Source: CAVSVP01 sp963731125 | GTDB taxonomy: Bacteria; Pseudomonadota; Gammaproteobacteria; Competibacterales; Competibacteraceae | Length of the DNA stretch: 64,000 bases | Direction of reading: 5' to 3' | Assembly (NCBI GenBank): GCA_963731125.1 | Contig: CAVSVP010000009.1 | Span: 186,001-250,000, forward strand | Notes under the pieces: generated by a model | The model's input: the letters and a program-made list of their open reading frames with translations, nothing else | Told to the model about the DNA's origin: nothing | Databases searched by the model: none | Position numbers and translations under genes: made by a program | Shown: one piece after another, positions 35,923 to 43,863 of the stretch | Layout of the letters: each line of letters opens with the position of its first letter | Position numbering within the stretch: the stretch's first letter is position 1

Positions 35923-37836
35923 ATGGGCTTACAAGAAACCAATGAAAAGCCACCAACCTGGACCCTGACTCAGGCCCGCGAAGTCTACAACATTGCCCGT
36001 TGGGGAAGCGGCTATTTCGATATCAATGCAAAGGGCCGACTCGTTGCACGCTCACCCCACCATCCTAACCATCCTGGCATTGATTTGCAGGCTTTAGCCG
36101 AAACTCTGCGAGCACAAGGTTATGGTTTGCCGGTGCTGGTACGCTTTAGTCATATCCTTCACGATCAGATAGACACGTTATGCAACGCCTTTAACGCTGC
36201 CATTGCCAATTACGACTATCAAGGTCAGTATACGGCAGTGTATCCCATTAAGGTAAATCAGCAGCGTCACGTGGTTAGCGAAATTCTCAGTCACGGCGAT
36301 CTCCGGGTTGGTCTAGAGGCAGGCAGCAAACCAGAACTCATGGCCGTATTAGCACTTTCTAAACCTGGCGGCAGAATAATATGCAATGGTTATAAGGATC
36401 GGGAGTATATTCGCTTAGCCCTCATAGGCAATCAGCTAGGGCTAAACATTTTTATTGTCGTGGAAAAACTTTCCGAACTAGACTTGCTCATGAACGAGGC
36501 GGCCAATCTGAATGTGCGTCCGCAATTAGGCCTGCGCGTACGGTTGGCTTCCATTGGTGCCGGCAAGTGGCAGAATACCGGCGGCGAGAAATCCAAATTT
36601 GGGTTATCCGCCGGCCAAGCGCTGCAAGCTTTGGAACGCTTGCGGGGTGCAGGCTGGCTGAATACATTAACGCTGCTACATTGTCATTTAGGTTCTCAGA
36701 TCGCCAATATCCGCGACATCCAACGTGGTCTCGGGGAAGTAGGACGCTATTATGCAGAATTGCGTCGTCTCGGGGCTCCACTGTCTTATGTTGATGTAGG
36801 GGGCGGTCTAGGAGTGGATTATGAGGGAACCGCGTCGCGCAGTGAATGCTCTAAGAATTACAGTGTACAGGAGTACGCCAATAACGTCGTTCATACCCTC
36901 TGGGAAGTTTGTAGCGAACACGCCTTACCTCACCCTAATATCATTACCGAATCCGGCCGTGCTTTAACTGCCCATCACGCCGTATTGATTACCGATGTCA
37001 TTGACCATGAGCATATTCCTTATGCTACTCACCTGACCGCTCCTGACATTAACGACCCCTTTATTCTCCATAACCTGTGGAAAGTTTATAGGGACTTATC
37101 CCGAATATCCGCCGTGGAAGCGTATCATGACGCCGCCTACTGGTTGAGCGAGGCTCAGGGCATGTATATCCATGGGGTTCTGAGCCTTGAACAACGGGCT
37201 CGAGCGGAGCAGCTTTATTTTGCTATCTGCCGACGCATTCAGCCGCTGCTAAACCCGGGTACCCGCGCCCATCGTGAACTGTTAGATGAACTCAATGAGA
37301 AACTGGCGGAGAAGTTTTTCCTAAATTTTTCACTGTTTCAATCCTTGCCAGATGTATGGGCTATTGATCAAATTTTTCCTATTATGCCACTGCATCGTCT
37401 TACCGAACTTCCGACCAGTCGGGCAATTTTGCAGGATTTAACTTGCGATTCCGATGGTCGAATTGATTACTATGTAGACAGAGAAGGCGTGGAGACTACT
37501 TTGCCATTGCCTTCCTATCGACAGGGCGAACCCTATTTGCTCGGCATTTTCCTGTTAGGTGCTTATCAGGAAATTCTAGGTGATATGCACAATCTCTTTG
37601 GTGACACGAATGCCGTCAATGTAAAACTCACCACGGAGGGTGGTTATCGTCTAGTAGAACCGGAACACGGCAACACCGTGGCCGATCTGTTGCGTTATGT
37701 TCACTTCGATCCTGAAGCCATGCTGAATGCTTATCGGCAAAAAATCGCTGCCGTAGATCTCAGCGATATTCAATGTACTACCTACCTCGCAGAATTAGAA
37801 GCAGGCTTAAAGGGTTATACTTATCTGGAAACTTGA
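35923..37836 (+). CDS. speA: Biosynthetic arginine decarboxylase
   Basis: PLP-dependent decarboxylation of arginine to agmatine, the entry to putrescine. 637 residues from ATG 35923 (MGLQETNEKPPTW); a TTG start 18 bp earlier is less likely. The PLP lysine is in YTAVYPIKVNQQRHVV. LLHCHLGSQIANIRDIQ, DVGGGLGVDYEGT and ITESGRALTAHHAV are family blocks. speB (agmatinase or equivalent) is not in the window. Confidence 0.95.
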   Translation: MGLQETNEKPPTWTLTQAREVYNIARWGSGYFDINAKGRLVARSPHHPNHPGIDLQALAETLRAQGYGLPVLVRFSHILHDQIDTLCNAFNAAIANYDYQGQYTAVYPIKVNQQRHVVSEILSHGDLRVGLEAGSKPELMAVLALSKPGGRIICNGYKDREYIRLALIGNQLGLNIFIVVEKLSELDLLMNEAANLNVRPQLGLRVRLASIGAGKWQNTGGEKSKFGLSAGQALQALERLRGAGWLNTLTLLHCHLGSQIANIRDIQRGLGEVGRYYAELRRLGAPLSYVDVGGGLGVDYEGTASRSECSKNYSVQEYANNVVHTLWEVCSEHALPHPNIITESGRALTAHHAVLITDVIDHEHIPYATHLTAPDINDPFILHNLWKVYRDLSRISAVEAYHDAAYWLSEAQGMYIHGVLSLEQRARAEQLYFAICRRIQPLLNPGTRAHRELLDELNEKLAEKFFLNFSLFQSLPDVWAIDQIFPIMPLHRLTELPTSRAILQDLTCDSDGRIDYYVDREGVETTLPLPSYRQGEPYLLGIFLLGAYQEILGDMHNLFGDTNAVNVKLTTEGGYRLVEPEHGNTVADLLRYVHFDPEAMLNAYRQKIAAVDLSDIQCTTYLAELEAGLKGYTYLET

Positions 37837-38180
37837 TTTTTCTTAACAATCCCAGCTGGTTTATTCGCTCAACACCTTTTTAGATTGCTGCTTTATACGG
37901 TAATTTATAATCTGCTTTATGAATCCTGACGACTATTGCCAGTCCAAGGCGGTTCCTAGCGGCGTTAGCGTGTACTATAGCTTTTTTGCTCAAGGCAGAC
38001 GGTGACCGGGTGCTGGAACAGCGCATTAGCCTAACCTCCTGCGAAAATCTTGGATCGCTTGGCAAGCCGTCCACCGAGAGCGATGCCGTCACCGACAGGA
38101 TGCCACGTCAGGCTAAACTAAAATTTTCATAATGGGTCACAACCAGGCATCTTTTGTTTGATGATAGCGAGAGTAATATC
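37837..38180. other. Intergenic region between speA and the YciK-like gene
   Basis: 344 bp. Apart from the squalene/phytoene-synthase-family relic at 37919-38005, there is no supported gene. An antisense frame through 37880-38092 has no motif. Bases after 38006 on the plus strand show fragments of open frame in several phases, as would be expected for a decayed gene. Confidence 0.5.
37919..38005 (+). pseudogene. Relic of a squalene/phytoene synthase family gene (HpnD-like 5' end)
   Basis: ATG 37919 opens a 28-codon frame whose start, MNPDDYCQSKAVPSGVSVYY, matches the well-conserved beginning of presqualene diphosphate synthase HpnD (typically M-TP-YC--KAA-SGSSFYYSF). A stop comes directly after SFFAQGRR, where functional proteins continue with the substrate-binding DxxxD segment. 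The rest of the ~280-codon gene is absent. I infer a deletion relic of a hopanoid-pathway gene. Confidence 0.6.
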
Positions 38181-38918
38181 ATGCGTGATTATCGCCCTTC
38201 CCCCGCTTTGCTCAAGGAACGTGTCATCTTGGTAACTGGCGCCGGGGATGGCATTGGTCGCGCCGCAGCGCGACGTTTCGCTGCTTTTGGCGCCACTGTG
38301 ATTCTGTTGGGCCGTACTTTGCGCAAGCTGGAACAGGTTTACGACGAAATCGAACAAGCCGGTCATCCTCAGCCGGCGATTTATCCCTTGAATCTAGAAG
38401 GAGCCTCCCCCAAGGACTATATGGATCTAGCTCTCAAGCTGGATACAGAATTTGGTCATTTAGACGGTTTGCTACACAATGCCGCTATCTTGGGAACCTT
38501 AACTCCCATCATTCATTACAACATCGAGCTCTGGTACAGAGTCTTGCAGGTCAATTTAAATGCTCCTTTCTTACTGACTCAGGCGATGCTCAGCCTACTA
38601 TGCCGATCTTCCGATGCAGCGATTACTTTCACTGCGGATTTGGTCAGCGATGAAGGTCGAGCCTACTGGGGCGCCTATAGTGTGGCTAAGGCCGGCAGTC
38701 TGACTCTTATGAAAACGCTCGCTAGCGAGCTTGAGACGAACACAGCTGTACGGGTTAACAGCATTGAACCTGGCAAAGTTCGCAGTGGACTCCGTTTACA
38801 AGCCTATCCCGCCGGCGATGCCGACGAGTGGGCCGATCCCGAAACTATTCTGGATACTTATCTCTATCTAATGGGCCCCGACAGCAAAGGCGTTACCGGT
38901 CAGATCTTCAGAGTTTAA
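38181..38918 (+). CDS. YciK-type short-chain dehydrogenase/reductase
   Basis: 245 residues from ATG 38181 (MRDYRPSPALLKERVILVTG); the TTG at 38154 is an unlikely earlier start. SDR features: nucleotide loop TGAGDGIGRAAA, NNAG-like HNAAILG, and catalytic Tyr-x3-Lys in YSVAKAGSLTLMKTLASELE. Length and N-terminus fit the YciK family of unknown substrate. Convergent with the response regulator gene, 45 bp apart. Confidence 0.9.
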   Translation: MRDYRPSPALLKERVILVTGAGDGIGRAAARRFAAFGATVILLGRTLRKLEQVYDEIEQAGHPQPAIYPLNLEGASPKDYMDLALKLDTEFGHLDGLLHNAAILGTLTPIIHYNIELWYRVLQVNLNAPFLLTQAMLSLLCRSSDAAITFTADLVSDEGRAYWGAYSVAKAGSLTLMKTLASELETNTAVRVNSIEPGKVRSGLRLQAYPAGDADEWADPETILDTYLYLMGPDSKGVTGQIFRV

Positions 38919-38963
38919 CTTTGGTGAATTGTGGTGACCTCAGTGCACGGACGGAAGAGTACT

Positions 38964-39716
38964 TTACTCGCTGTGGGGGATAAAAATATAACCGGCACCA
39001 CGTACAGTTTTTATGGTTTGAGGTTTGGCTGGATCAGCCTCAATTTTGCGTCGAATGCGTGCGATGCGTATGTCAATGCTGCGATCAAAAGGATCCCAAT
39101 CACGATTATGAGCCATATCCAACAGTTGGTCACGGGACAAGACGCGGTTAGGATTTGTAGCAAAGGCTTTGAGCAGATCGAATTCCATACTCGTCATCGC
39201 TATCTCACGTCCATCTTCGGTGAACAACTGATGAGATTCCAGATCCAGAATACATCGCCCGAAACGCATACCATGTTGACCTTTGGCAGCGTCGGCAGCG
39301 TCGGCAACATCGGTCTTGGCGGTAGAAGAGGTATCTGCTGGTTCGGCGCTCATTCTACGCAGTACACTTTTGACTCGGGCAAACAGTTCTCTCGGATCAA
39401 AGGGTTTTGTGATATAGTCATCCGCACCAATTTCTAGCCCTATGATGCGGTCAACCACATCGGCCACAGCCGTTAGCATAATAATGCCGACCTGATGATG
39501 CTCGCGGAGATACCGCGCCAGGCTTAGGCCGTCTTCACCGGGCATCTTGATATCCAGCAGCACTAAGTCAATGGCATGCTGCGCAAGGGTATGGCGCATC
39601 ATCTCCCCATTTTCAGCCGTGAATACGACAAAACCCTTGCCGCTAAGATATTCCTCAATCATTTCTCGCAGTTCCGGTTCATCGTCAACAACCAGAATGG
39701 TTGCGTTGCTGGTCAT
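38964..39716 (-). CDS. OmpR-family response regulator
   Basis: 250 residues. Receiver domain: acidic pair in VVDDEPELREM, phospho-acceptor Asp in LVLLDIKMPGEDG, Thr in IIMLTAV, and Lys in DDYITKPFDPRE. C-terminal winged helix with LLDMAHNRDWDPFDRSID and ARIRRKIEADP. A short repetitive linker (TDVADAADAAKG) joins the two domains. Last gene of the kinase array on this strand, so the probable output for one or more of the three kinases. Confidence 0.93.
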   Translation of the reverse strand: MTSNATILVVDDEPELREMIEEYLSGKGFVVFTAENGEMMRHTLAQHAIDLVLLDIKMPGEDGLSLARYLREHHQVGIIMLTAVADVVDRIIGLEIGADDYITKPFDPRELFARVKSVLRRMSAEPADTSSTAKTDVADAADAAKGQHGMRFGRCILDLESHQLFTEDGREIAMTSMEFDLLKAFATNPNRVLSRDQLLDMAHNRDWDPFDRSIDIRIARIRRKIEADPAKPQTIKTVRGAGYIFIPHSE

Positions 39717-39820
39717 GGATACACATCTCCCATACTCACCTCTGACTACTCAAATTACTCATCACCCAACTATAGCGTTTTGTCAACATTGCGAAATAAC
39801 ATGCTGAACCGCGTTTAAGC

Positions 39821-39937
39821 CTAAACCTGCCTAAGCGCATGCTTTACGACACATCGAATCTCATCAAGCAAGCAAGGATTTTTGATGACAGGACATTGTG
39901 CCTTAACCCGTCGGGCCATTTCTAACAGCAGCTGTCT
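39821..39937 (-). pseudogene. Relic of a receiver (REC) domain C-terminus
   Basis: Directly after the stop of the neighbouring kinase, one minus-strand frame reads LRQLLLEMARRVKAQCPVIK then NPCLLDEIRCVVKHAL. The second part aligns with the end of the receiver domains of the sister kinases (TGCPLIEKPF, then VPSEVIQVVRQIL). There is no start codon or receiver N-terminus. I infer that this kinase once ended in a receiver domain like its sisters, and lost it by deletion and decay. Confidence 0.55.
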
Positions 39938-39942
39938 TAAAA

Positions 39943-42921
39943 TCACAGCCCAATACAACCAGTTTCAACAGGCAGACGGATTTCAAACAGTGTTCCTCCG
40001 TCGGCTGGTAGATCAACAGACAGCGCTCCGCCGTGGGATTGTATAATTGCGTGACTGACGGATAACCCTATACCCGTTCCTTCACCCACTGGCTTAGTAG
40101 TGAAAAAGGGTTCGAATATGCGTGGCAGAATATCCGGTGCAATACCAGAACCGTTATCGCGTACTTGAACGGATAACATGGCCTCACTTTGATAAAAACG
40201 GGCAGTGATCGTTAGCTGTCGTGGCGGAGAAATTGTGGTTAAGGCCTGTTGGGCATTGATAAATAAGTTGGTAAACACTTGGACCAGTTGATCAGGGTCG
40301 CCTTTGAGATCGGGTATCCCAGTGGGAATATCAAGCGTCACACTTATTTCACTTTCACGTAGTTTATAGCCTACCATATCCAGAGACGCAGCGATTATCT
40401 TGCTGATTTGCACCGTAACCCTTGCCGACTGTTGCTGCCGGGCCATGGCGAGAAACGTTTTGACGATCCGGGCACACCGTTCCGCCGCGGCGCGCACCTT
40501 AGCCATACTCTTGGCAATTTCCGAGCCCCGAAACTGCTCTTCCAACATCATGGCTCGGCCGACAACTACCGATAGAGGATTGTTCAGTTCATGAGCAACA
40601 CCAGCCAATAACGTACCCAAAGCACTTAGCTTTTCACTCTGATGCAGAGCCTCCCGATGACGGGCAAGTTCCGCTTCGATTTGTTTGCGTTCAGTAATGT
40701 CACGAATAAAGGCCGCAAAGAGACGCTGACCTTTCCGTTTTATAGCGATAACCGTCAATTCAATGGGAAAGATTTCTCCATTAGAACGCATTCCCTCCAA
40801 TTCATGAGAGCGTCCAATAAAGGTGCTTTCTCCGCTACGCTCAACTCCAGCAAACCCAGCAATATGCCGATTCCGCAGATAAGGCGGCACAATTAACTCG
40901 GCAATTGCCCGCCCCACCGCCTCACTGCGGCAATACCCAAAAATTTTCTCGGCCGCCGGGTTAAACTCGATAACCCGACCGTCGCTCTCAGCGGTAATAA
41001 TGGCATCCTCCACCGTCTCAAAAATGCTACGAAACCGCTGTTCGCTCTCGCGTAGAGCCTGCTCCATCTGCTTAAGATAGGTGATATCCGTGCGCACAAA
41101 CACATTGCCGCCTTCAGCTGTAGGATGGCGATTTACCAGCAGCCATCGGCCATCTTTAAGCTGAACTTCGACAGGGCTGCGGCCAGACGACCAAGTTTCG
41201 TCCGCGATGTGGGGCGCCCGCTCCGGTTGCTCAGGCAGATGACCATTGACGGTCTGCATCAGCGGTAAAACACGGGCATAGAGTTCTGCCGCCGTGCGGC
41301 CAACCAGCGCTTCAGCAGAAGCGCCATACAGGGAAGCGAATGCTGCGTTGCAAATCACTAACCGTTGGGAGGCGTCATAGACCGAGAACGCGTTAGGAAC
41401 ACTTTCAATCGCATCTTGCAGCAGTTGCAGCCAGCGCTGGCGTTCCTGTTCAACACGCTTGCGCTCGCTAATATCGAGGTCGACGGTGACAAGATGGGTT
41501 ATCTTGCCACGCTCGTCGATCAGAGGAACCGTGGTCGACCATAGCGTCCTGAAACCGCTTGTCTCGTTACCGTGAGAGATTTCATGAAAAGGCACGGGTT
41601 CGCCGGTTTCAATTACCTGTCTGTCGAAAGTTTCAACACTTTGGTAAAGGGCTTTCGGCAACAGGTCGCGACAAGTCTTGTCGAGCACTTCCTCGCGCTT
41701 GAGTTTCCAATATTGCAGAAATTCTCGATTGATTATTCGGTAGCGAAACTCGCAATCCTTAACGAGGATCATGGCGGGTGCCGCATCCATCACAGCCTCT
41801 AATAACAGCCGACTTTCGTCGGCTTGGCGCCGGATCTCCACCTGTTCAGTGATATCCGAATAAGTACTGACGAACCCCCCATCGGGCATAGGGCGTCGGC
41901 GCACTTGAATACTCTGGTCATTAGCCATCTGCAGTTGCAGCGTGACGGGTTGGGCGGCCAGAAAACTTTCCCGCTGCACCCTCAGCATATCCTCCGTATG
42001 CGTCACACTAAATCGACCACGTTCGATGTCGTAACGGACCAGTTCCTCAACAGGCATACCCGACTGGAGCGCATCCTCCGGGAATCCCATAATTTCGAGA
42101 AATCGGTTATTCCAGGCGATCAAGTTGAGATCCCTATCAACCAACGTAATGCCATCGGTCATATTGTCCAAGATGGTCCGAAGAATGTTCGCCTGACTAT
42201 CTAATTCAGCCTCCCGATCTTGTAGATCCTGGTGACGTTGTCTCAGATCAGCGAACGACTCTTGCAATGATCGACGCATTTTTTCGAAACTGCGGCCGAG
42301 CACCCCCAATTCGTCACTGCGACTCCAATTCAGGGCCTGGTCAAGCGCCCCTGACGCCAGGGCTTCGGACTGCGCCACCAAGCGATCTAACGGCTCCATT
42401 ACCTTATAGCGTAATACGACAAAGATAACGAGCATCCCAGTGGCAAACTGCAACAGGCTGGTGATCAACGTTTGCAGCAATTGCGCCGTCAATTGCGCCT
42501 CCAATTGGCCGGTATCCATATCCACCCGAACTTGGCCAATGATTTGGCCAAGGTGAGTTACAACACTCTCCCGCGATACCTTCCTCCCTAACTGCCGCTG
42601 CTCTATCTCGGCTACGAGAAACTGCGGTGCCAAGGGCGACGACACAGAAATTGCAGTGATTCGCTTATCCAACATCAGTGCATTGAGAAGCGACTTCCCA
42701 GCCTCGGGCCGGATCTCCCAGAGCGGAGTTTGCATGCCCAGTGCAAGTACTTCGATGATACGGGCATGATCGGCCGTGAGCCCTTTAAGCAGAGCCATTC
42801 GACCCTCTGTTAAATGCATCCATGCCGAAATTCCCACTGGCACCGCCAAGCCAACGATCAATGACACCGTGACGGTGGTGCGCAACGCTAGGTTTTCAAA
42901 AAAAGAATACAGCCGCGCCAT
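39943..42921 (-). CDS. Multi-PAS membrane sensor histidine kinase (kinase 1)
   Basis: 992 residues. Membrane helix near 13-32, a periplasmic part of about 120 residues, a second helix near 155-172, HAMP, then four PAS-type segments between about 260 and 760 (for example ILDNMTDGITLVDRDLNLIAW and SIFETVEDAIITAESDGRVI). HisKA has its phospho-His near 777 in AGVAHELNNPLSVVVGR. The ATPase N, G1 and G2 boxes are INAQQAL, RDNGSGIAPD and GEGTGIGLSVSH. Unlike kinases 2 and 3 it has no intact receiver domain. Confidence 0.93.
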   Translation of the reverse strand: MARLYSFFENLALRTTVTVSLIVGLAVPVGISAWMHLTEGRMALLKGLTADHARIIEVLALGMQTPLWEIRPEAGKSLLNALMLDKRITAISVSSPLAPQFLVAEIEQRQLGRKVSRESVVTHLGQIIGQVRVDMDTGQLEAQLTAQLLQTLITSLLQFATGMLVIFVVLRYKVMEPLDRLVAQSEALASGALDQALNWSRSDELGVLGRSFEKMRRSLQESFADLRQRHQDLQDREAELDSQANILRTILDNMTDGITLVDRDLNLIAWNNRFLEIMGFPEDALQSGMPVEELVRYDIERGRFSVTHTEDMLRVQRESFLAAQPVTLQLQMANDQSIQVRRRPMPDGGFVSTYSDITEQVEIRRQADESRLLLEAVMDAAPAMILVKDCEFRYRIINREFLQYWKLKREEVLDKTCRDLLPKALYQSVETFDRQVIETGEPVPFHEISHGNETSGFRTLWSTTVPLIDERGKITHLVTVDLDISERKRVEQERQRWLQLLQDAIESVPNAFSVYDASQRLVICNAAFASLYGASAEALVGRTAAELYARVLPLMQTVNGHLPEQPERAPHIADETWSSGRSPVEVQLKDGRWLLVNRHPTAEGGNVFVRTDITYLKQMEQALRESEQRFRSIFETVEDAIITAESDGRVIEFNPAAEKIFGYCRSEAVGRAIAELIVPPYLRNRHIAGFAGVERSGESTFIGRSHELEGMRSNGEIFPIELTVIAIKRKGQRLFAAFIRDITERKQIEAELARHREALHQSEKLSALGTLLAGVAHELNNPLSVVVGRAMMLEEQFRGSEIAKSMAKVRAAAERCARIVKTFLAMARQQQSARVTVQISKIIAASLDMVGYKLRESEISVTLDIPTGIPDLKGDPDQLVQVFTNLFINAQQALTTISPPRQLTITARFYQSEAMLSVQVRDNGSGIAPDILPRIFEPFFTTKPVGEGTGIGLSVSHAIIQSHGGALSVDLPADGGTLFEIRLPVETGCIGL

Positions 42922-43006
42922 AATAGAAACACAATAGTTAACCGGAACTTTTGTCTAAAAGCGGAATGGCGTTGGTCTCGCTAGCGCCAGCCGCACTATG
43001 GTTGTG

Positions 43007-43783
43007 CTAATGCAGATACCTGTCGAAAATCTGTTGCAACCGACCATCTGCCTTTAGTTTTCTGAGACTGGCGTTGATCGCCGCGACGGTAGCACGCGTA
43101 ACTGACTGCTTGCTAAACAACAGATGCAATTCATCGCCGGGAATAGCGAGCGGATAGATTTCGAGAGACTCATAGAGACCGAGCGTTTTAGCTTCCTGAA
43201 TTAGGACATTAACATCCTCGGCTAACACTCCATCAATGCGTCCATGTACCAATTTGCGAATATTGGTACCATAATCCAAAGCGCCTTCTATCTGCCGGGC
43301 AAATTCAGGGCGTTTCATCAAACCGGCAAACATTGGACCGTAATAGTAACCATCGACGATACCCAGTCTAAAATTCTCCTCCGCAATCCCCTCCAGACTA
43401 GTAAGATGATAATTAGCCACTTGACCCCGGTGTACAAACAAAGCGAACTCTACCTGCCGATAAGGCTCAGAAAACCACCCATAAGCCGCTCGCTCGGAAG
43501 ACTTCCTGACACTAGTCGCCACGTCGACAAGACCGGCTTGCAATTCCAACAGATGACGCGGCCAAGGCAACTGTCGAAAAGTCACTTTACAACTAATGTC
43601 GCTTGCTAAAGCCTTCATCAAGTCAATATCGACACCGGCAACCTTCCCATCCGCTTCGACATAACTGTATACGCCGTAGGGTTCCCAGCCCACCGAAAGA
43701 GAACATGCCAAATCAGCTCCGGCTCTTGTCCACGAGGCCATTAATAACGTAAGTATCACGCCTAATCGGAGATAATGCGTCAC
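43007..43783 (-). CDS. Periplasmic solute-binding protein, family 3 type
   Basis: About 258 residues if the GTG at 43783 is used, which places a signal peptide (LRLGVILTLLMASWTRAGA) first. The frame is open further upstream, into the 3' end of kinase 2, but that would bury the signal. SBP_bac_3 features are WEPYGVYSYVEADGKVAGVDIDLMKALA and the C-terminal LRKLKADGRLQQIFDRYL. No permease or ATPase gene is near, so a sensory role with the kinases is more likely than transport (inference). Ligand unknown. Confidence 0.8.
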   Translation of the reverse strand: MTHYLRLGVILTLLMASWTRAGADLACSLSVGWEPYGVYSYVEADGKVAGVDIDLMKALASDISCKVTFRQLPWPRHLLELQAGLVDVATSVRKSSERAAYGWFSEPYRQVEFALFVHRGQVANYHLTSLEGIAEENFRLGIVDGYYYGPMFAGLMKRPEFARQIEGALDYGTNIRKLVHGRIDGVLAEDVNVLIQEAKTLGLYESLEIYPLAIPGDELHLLFSKQSVTRATVAAINASLRKLKADGRLQQIFDRYLH

Positions 43784-43863
43784 GTGCTTACCCAGGTAAT
43801 CGTCAATAAACAGCGTGTCAGTTAAGAGATAGAGAGAGAAAATTACAGTGGAAAATCGTATAT

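Noticed and set aside
37880..38092. 70-codon minus-strand ORF after speA
   Set aside because: The opposite strand holds a better-supported relic, and the ORF has no motif or ribosome-binding site.
38931..39437. 168-codon plus-strand ORF opposite the response regulator
   Set aside because: No motif or ribosome-binding site; the opposite strand encodes a full OmpR-type protein.
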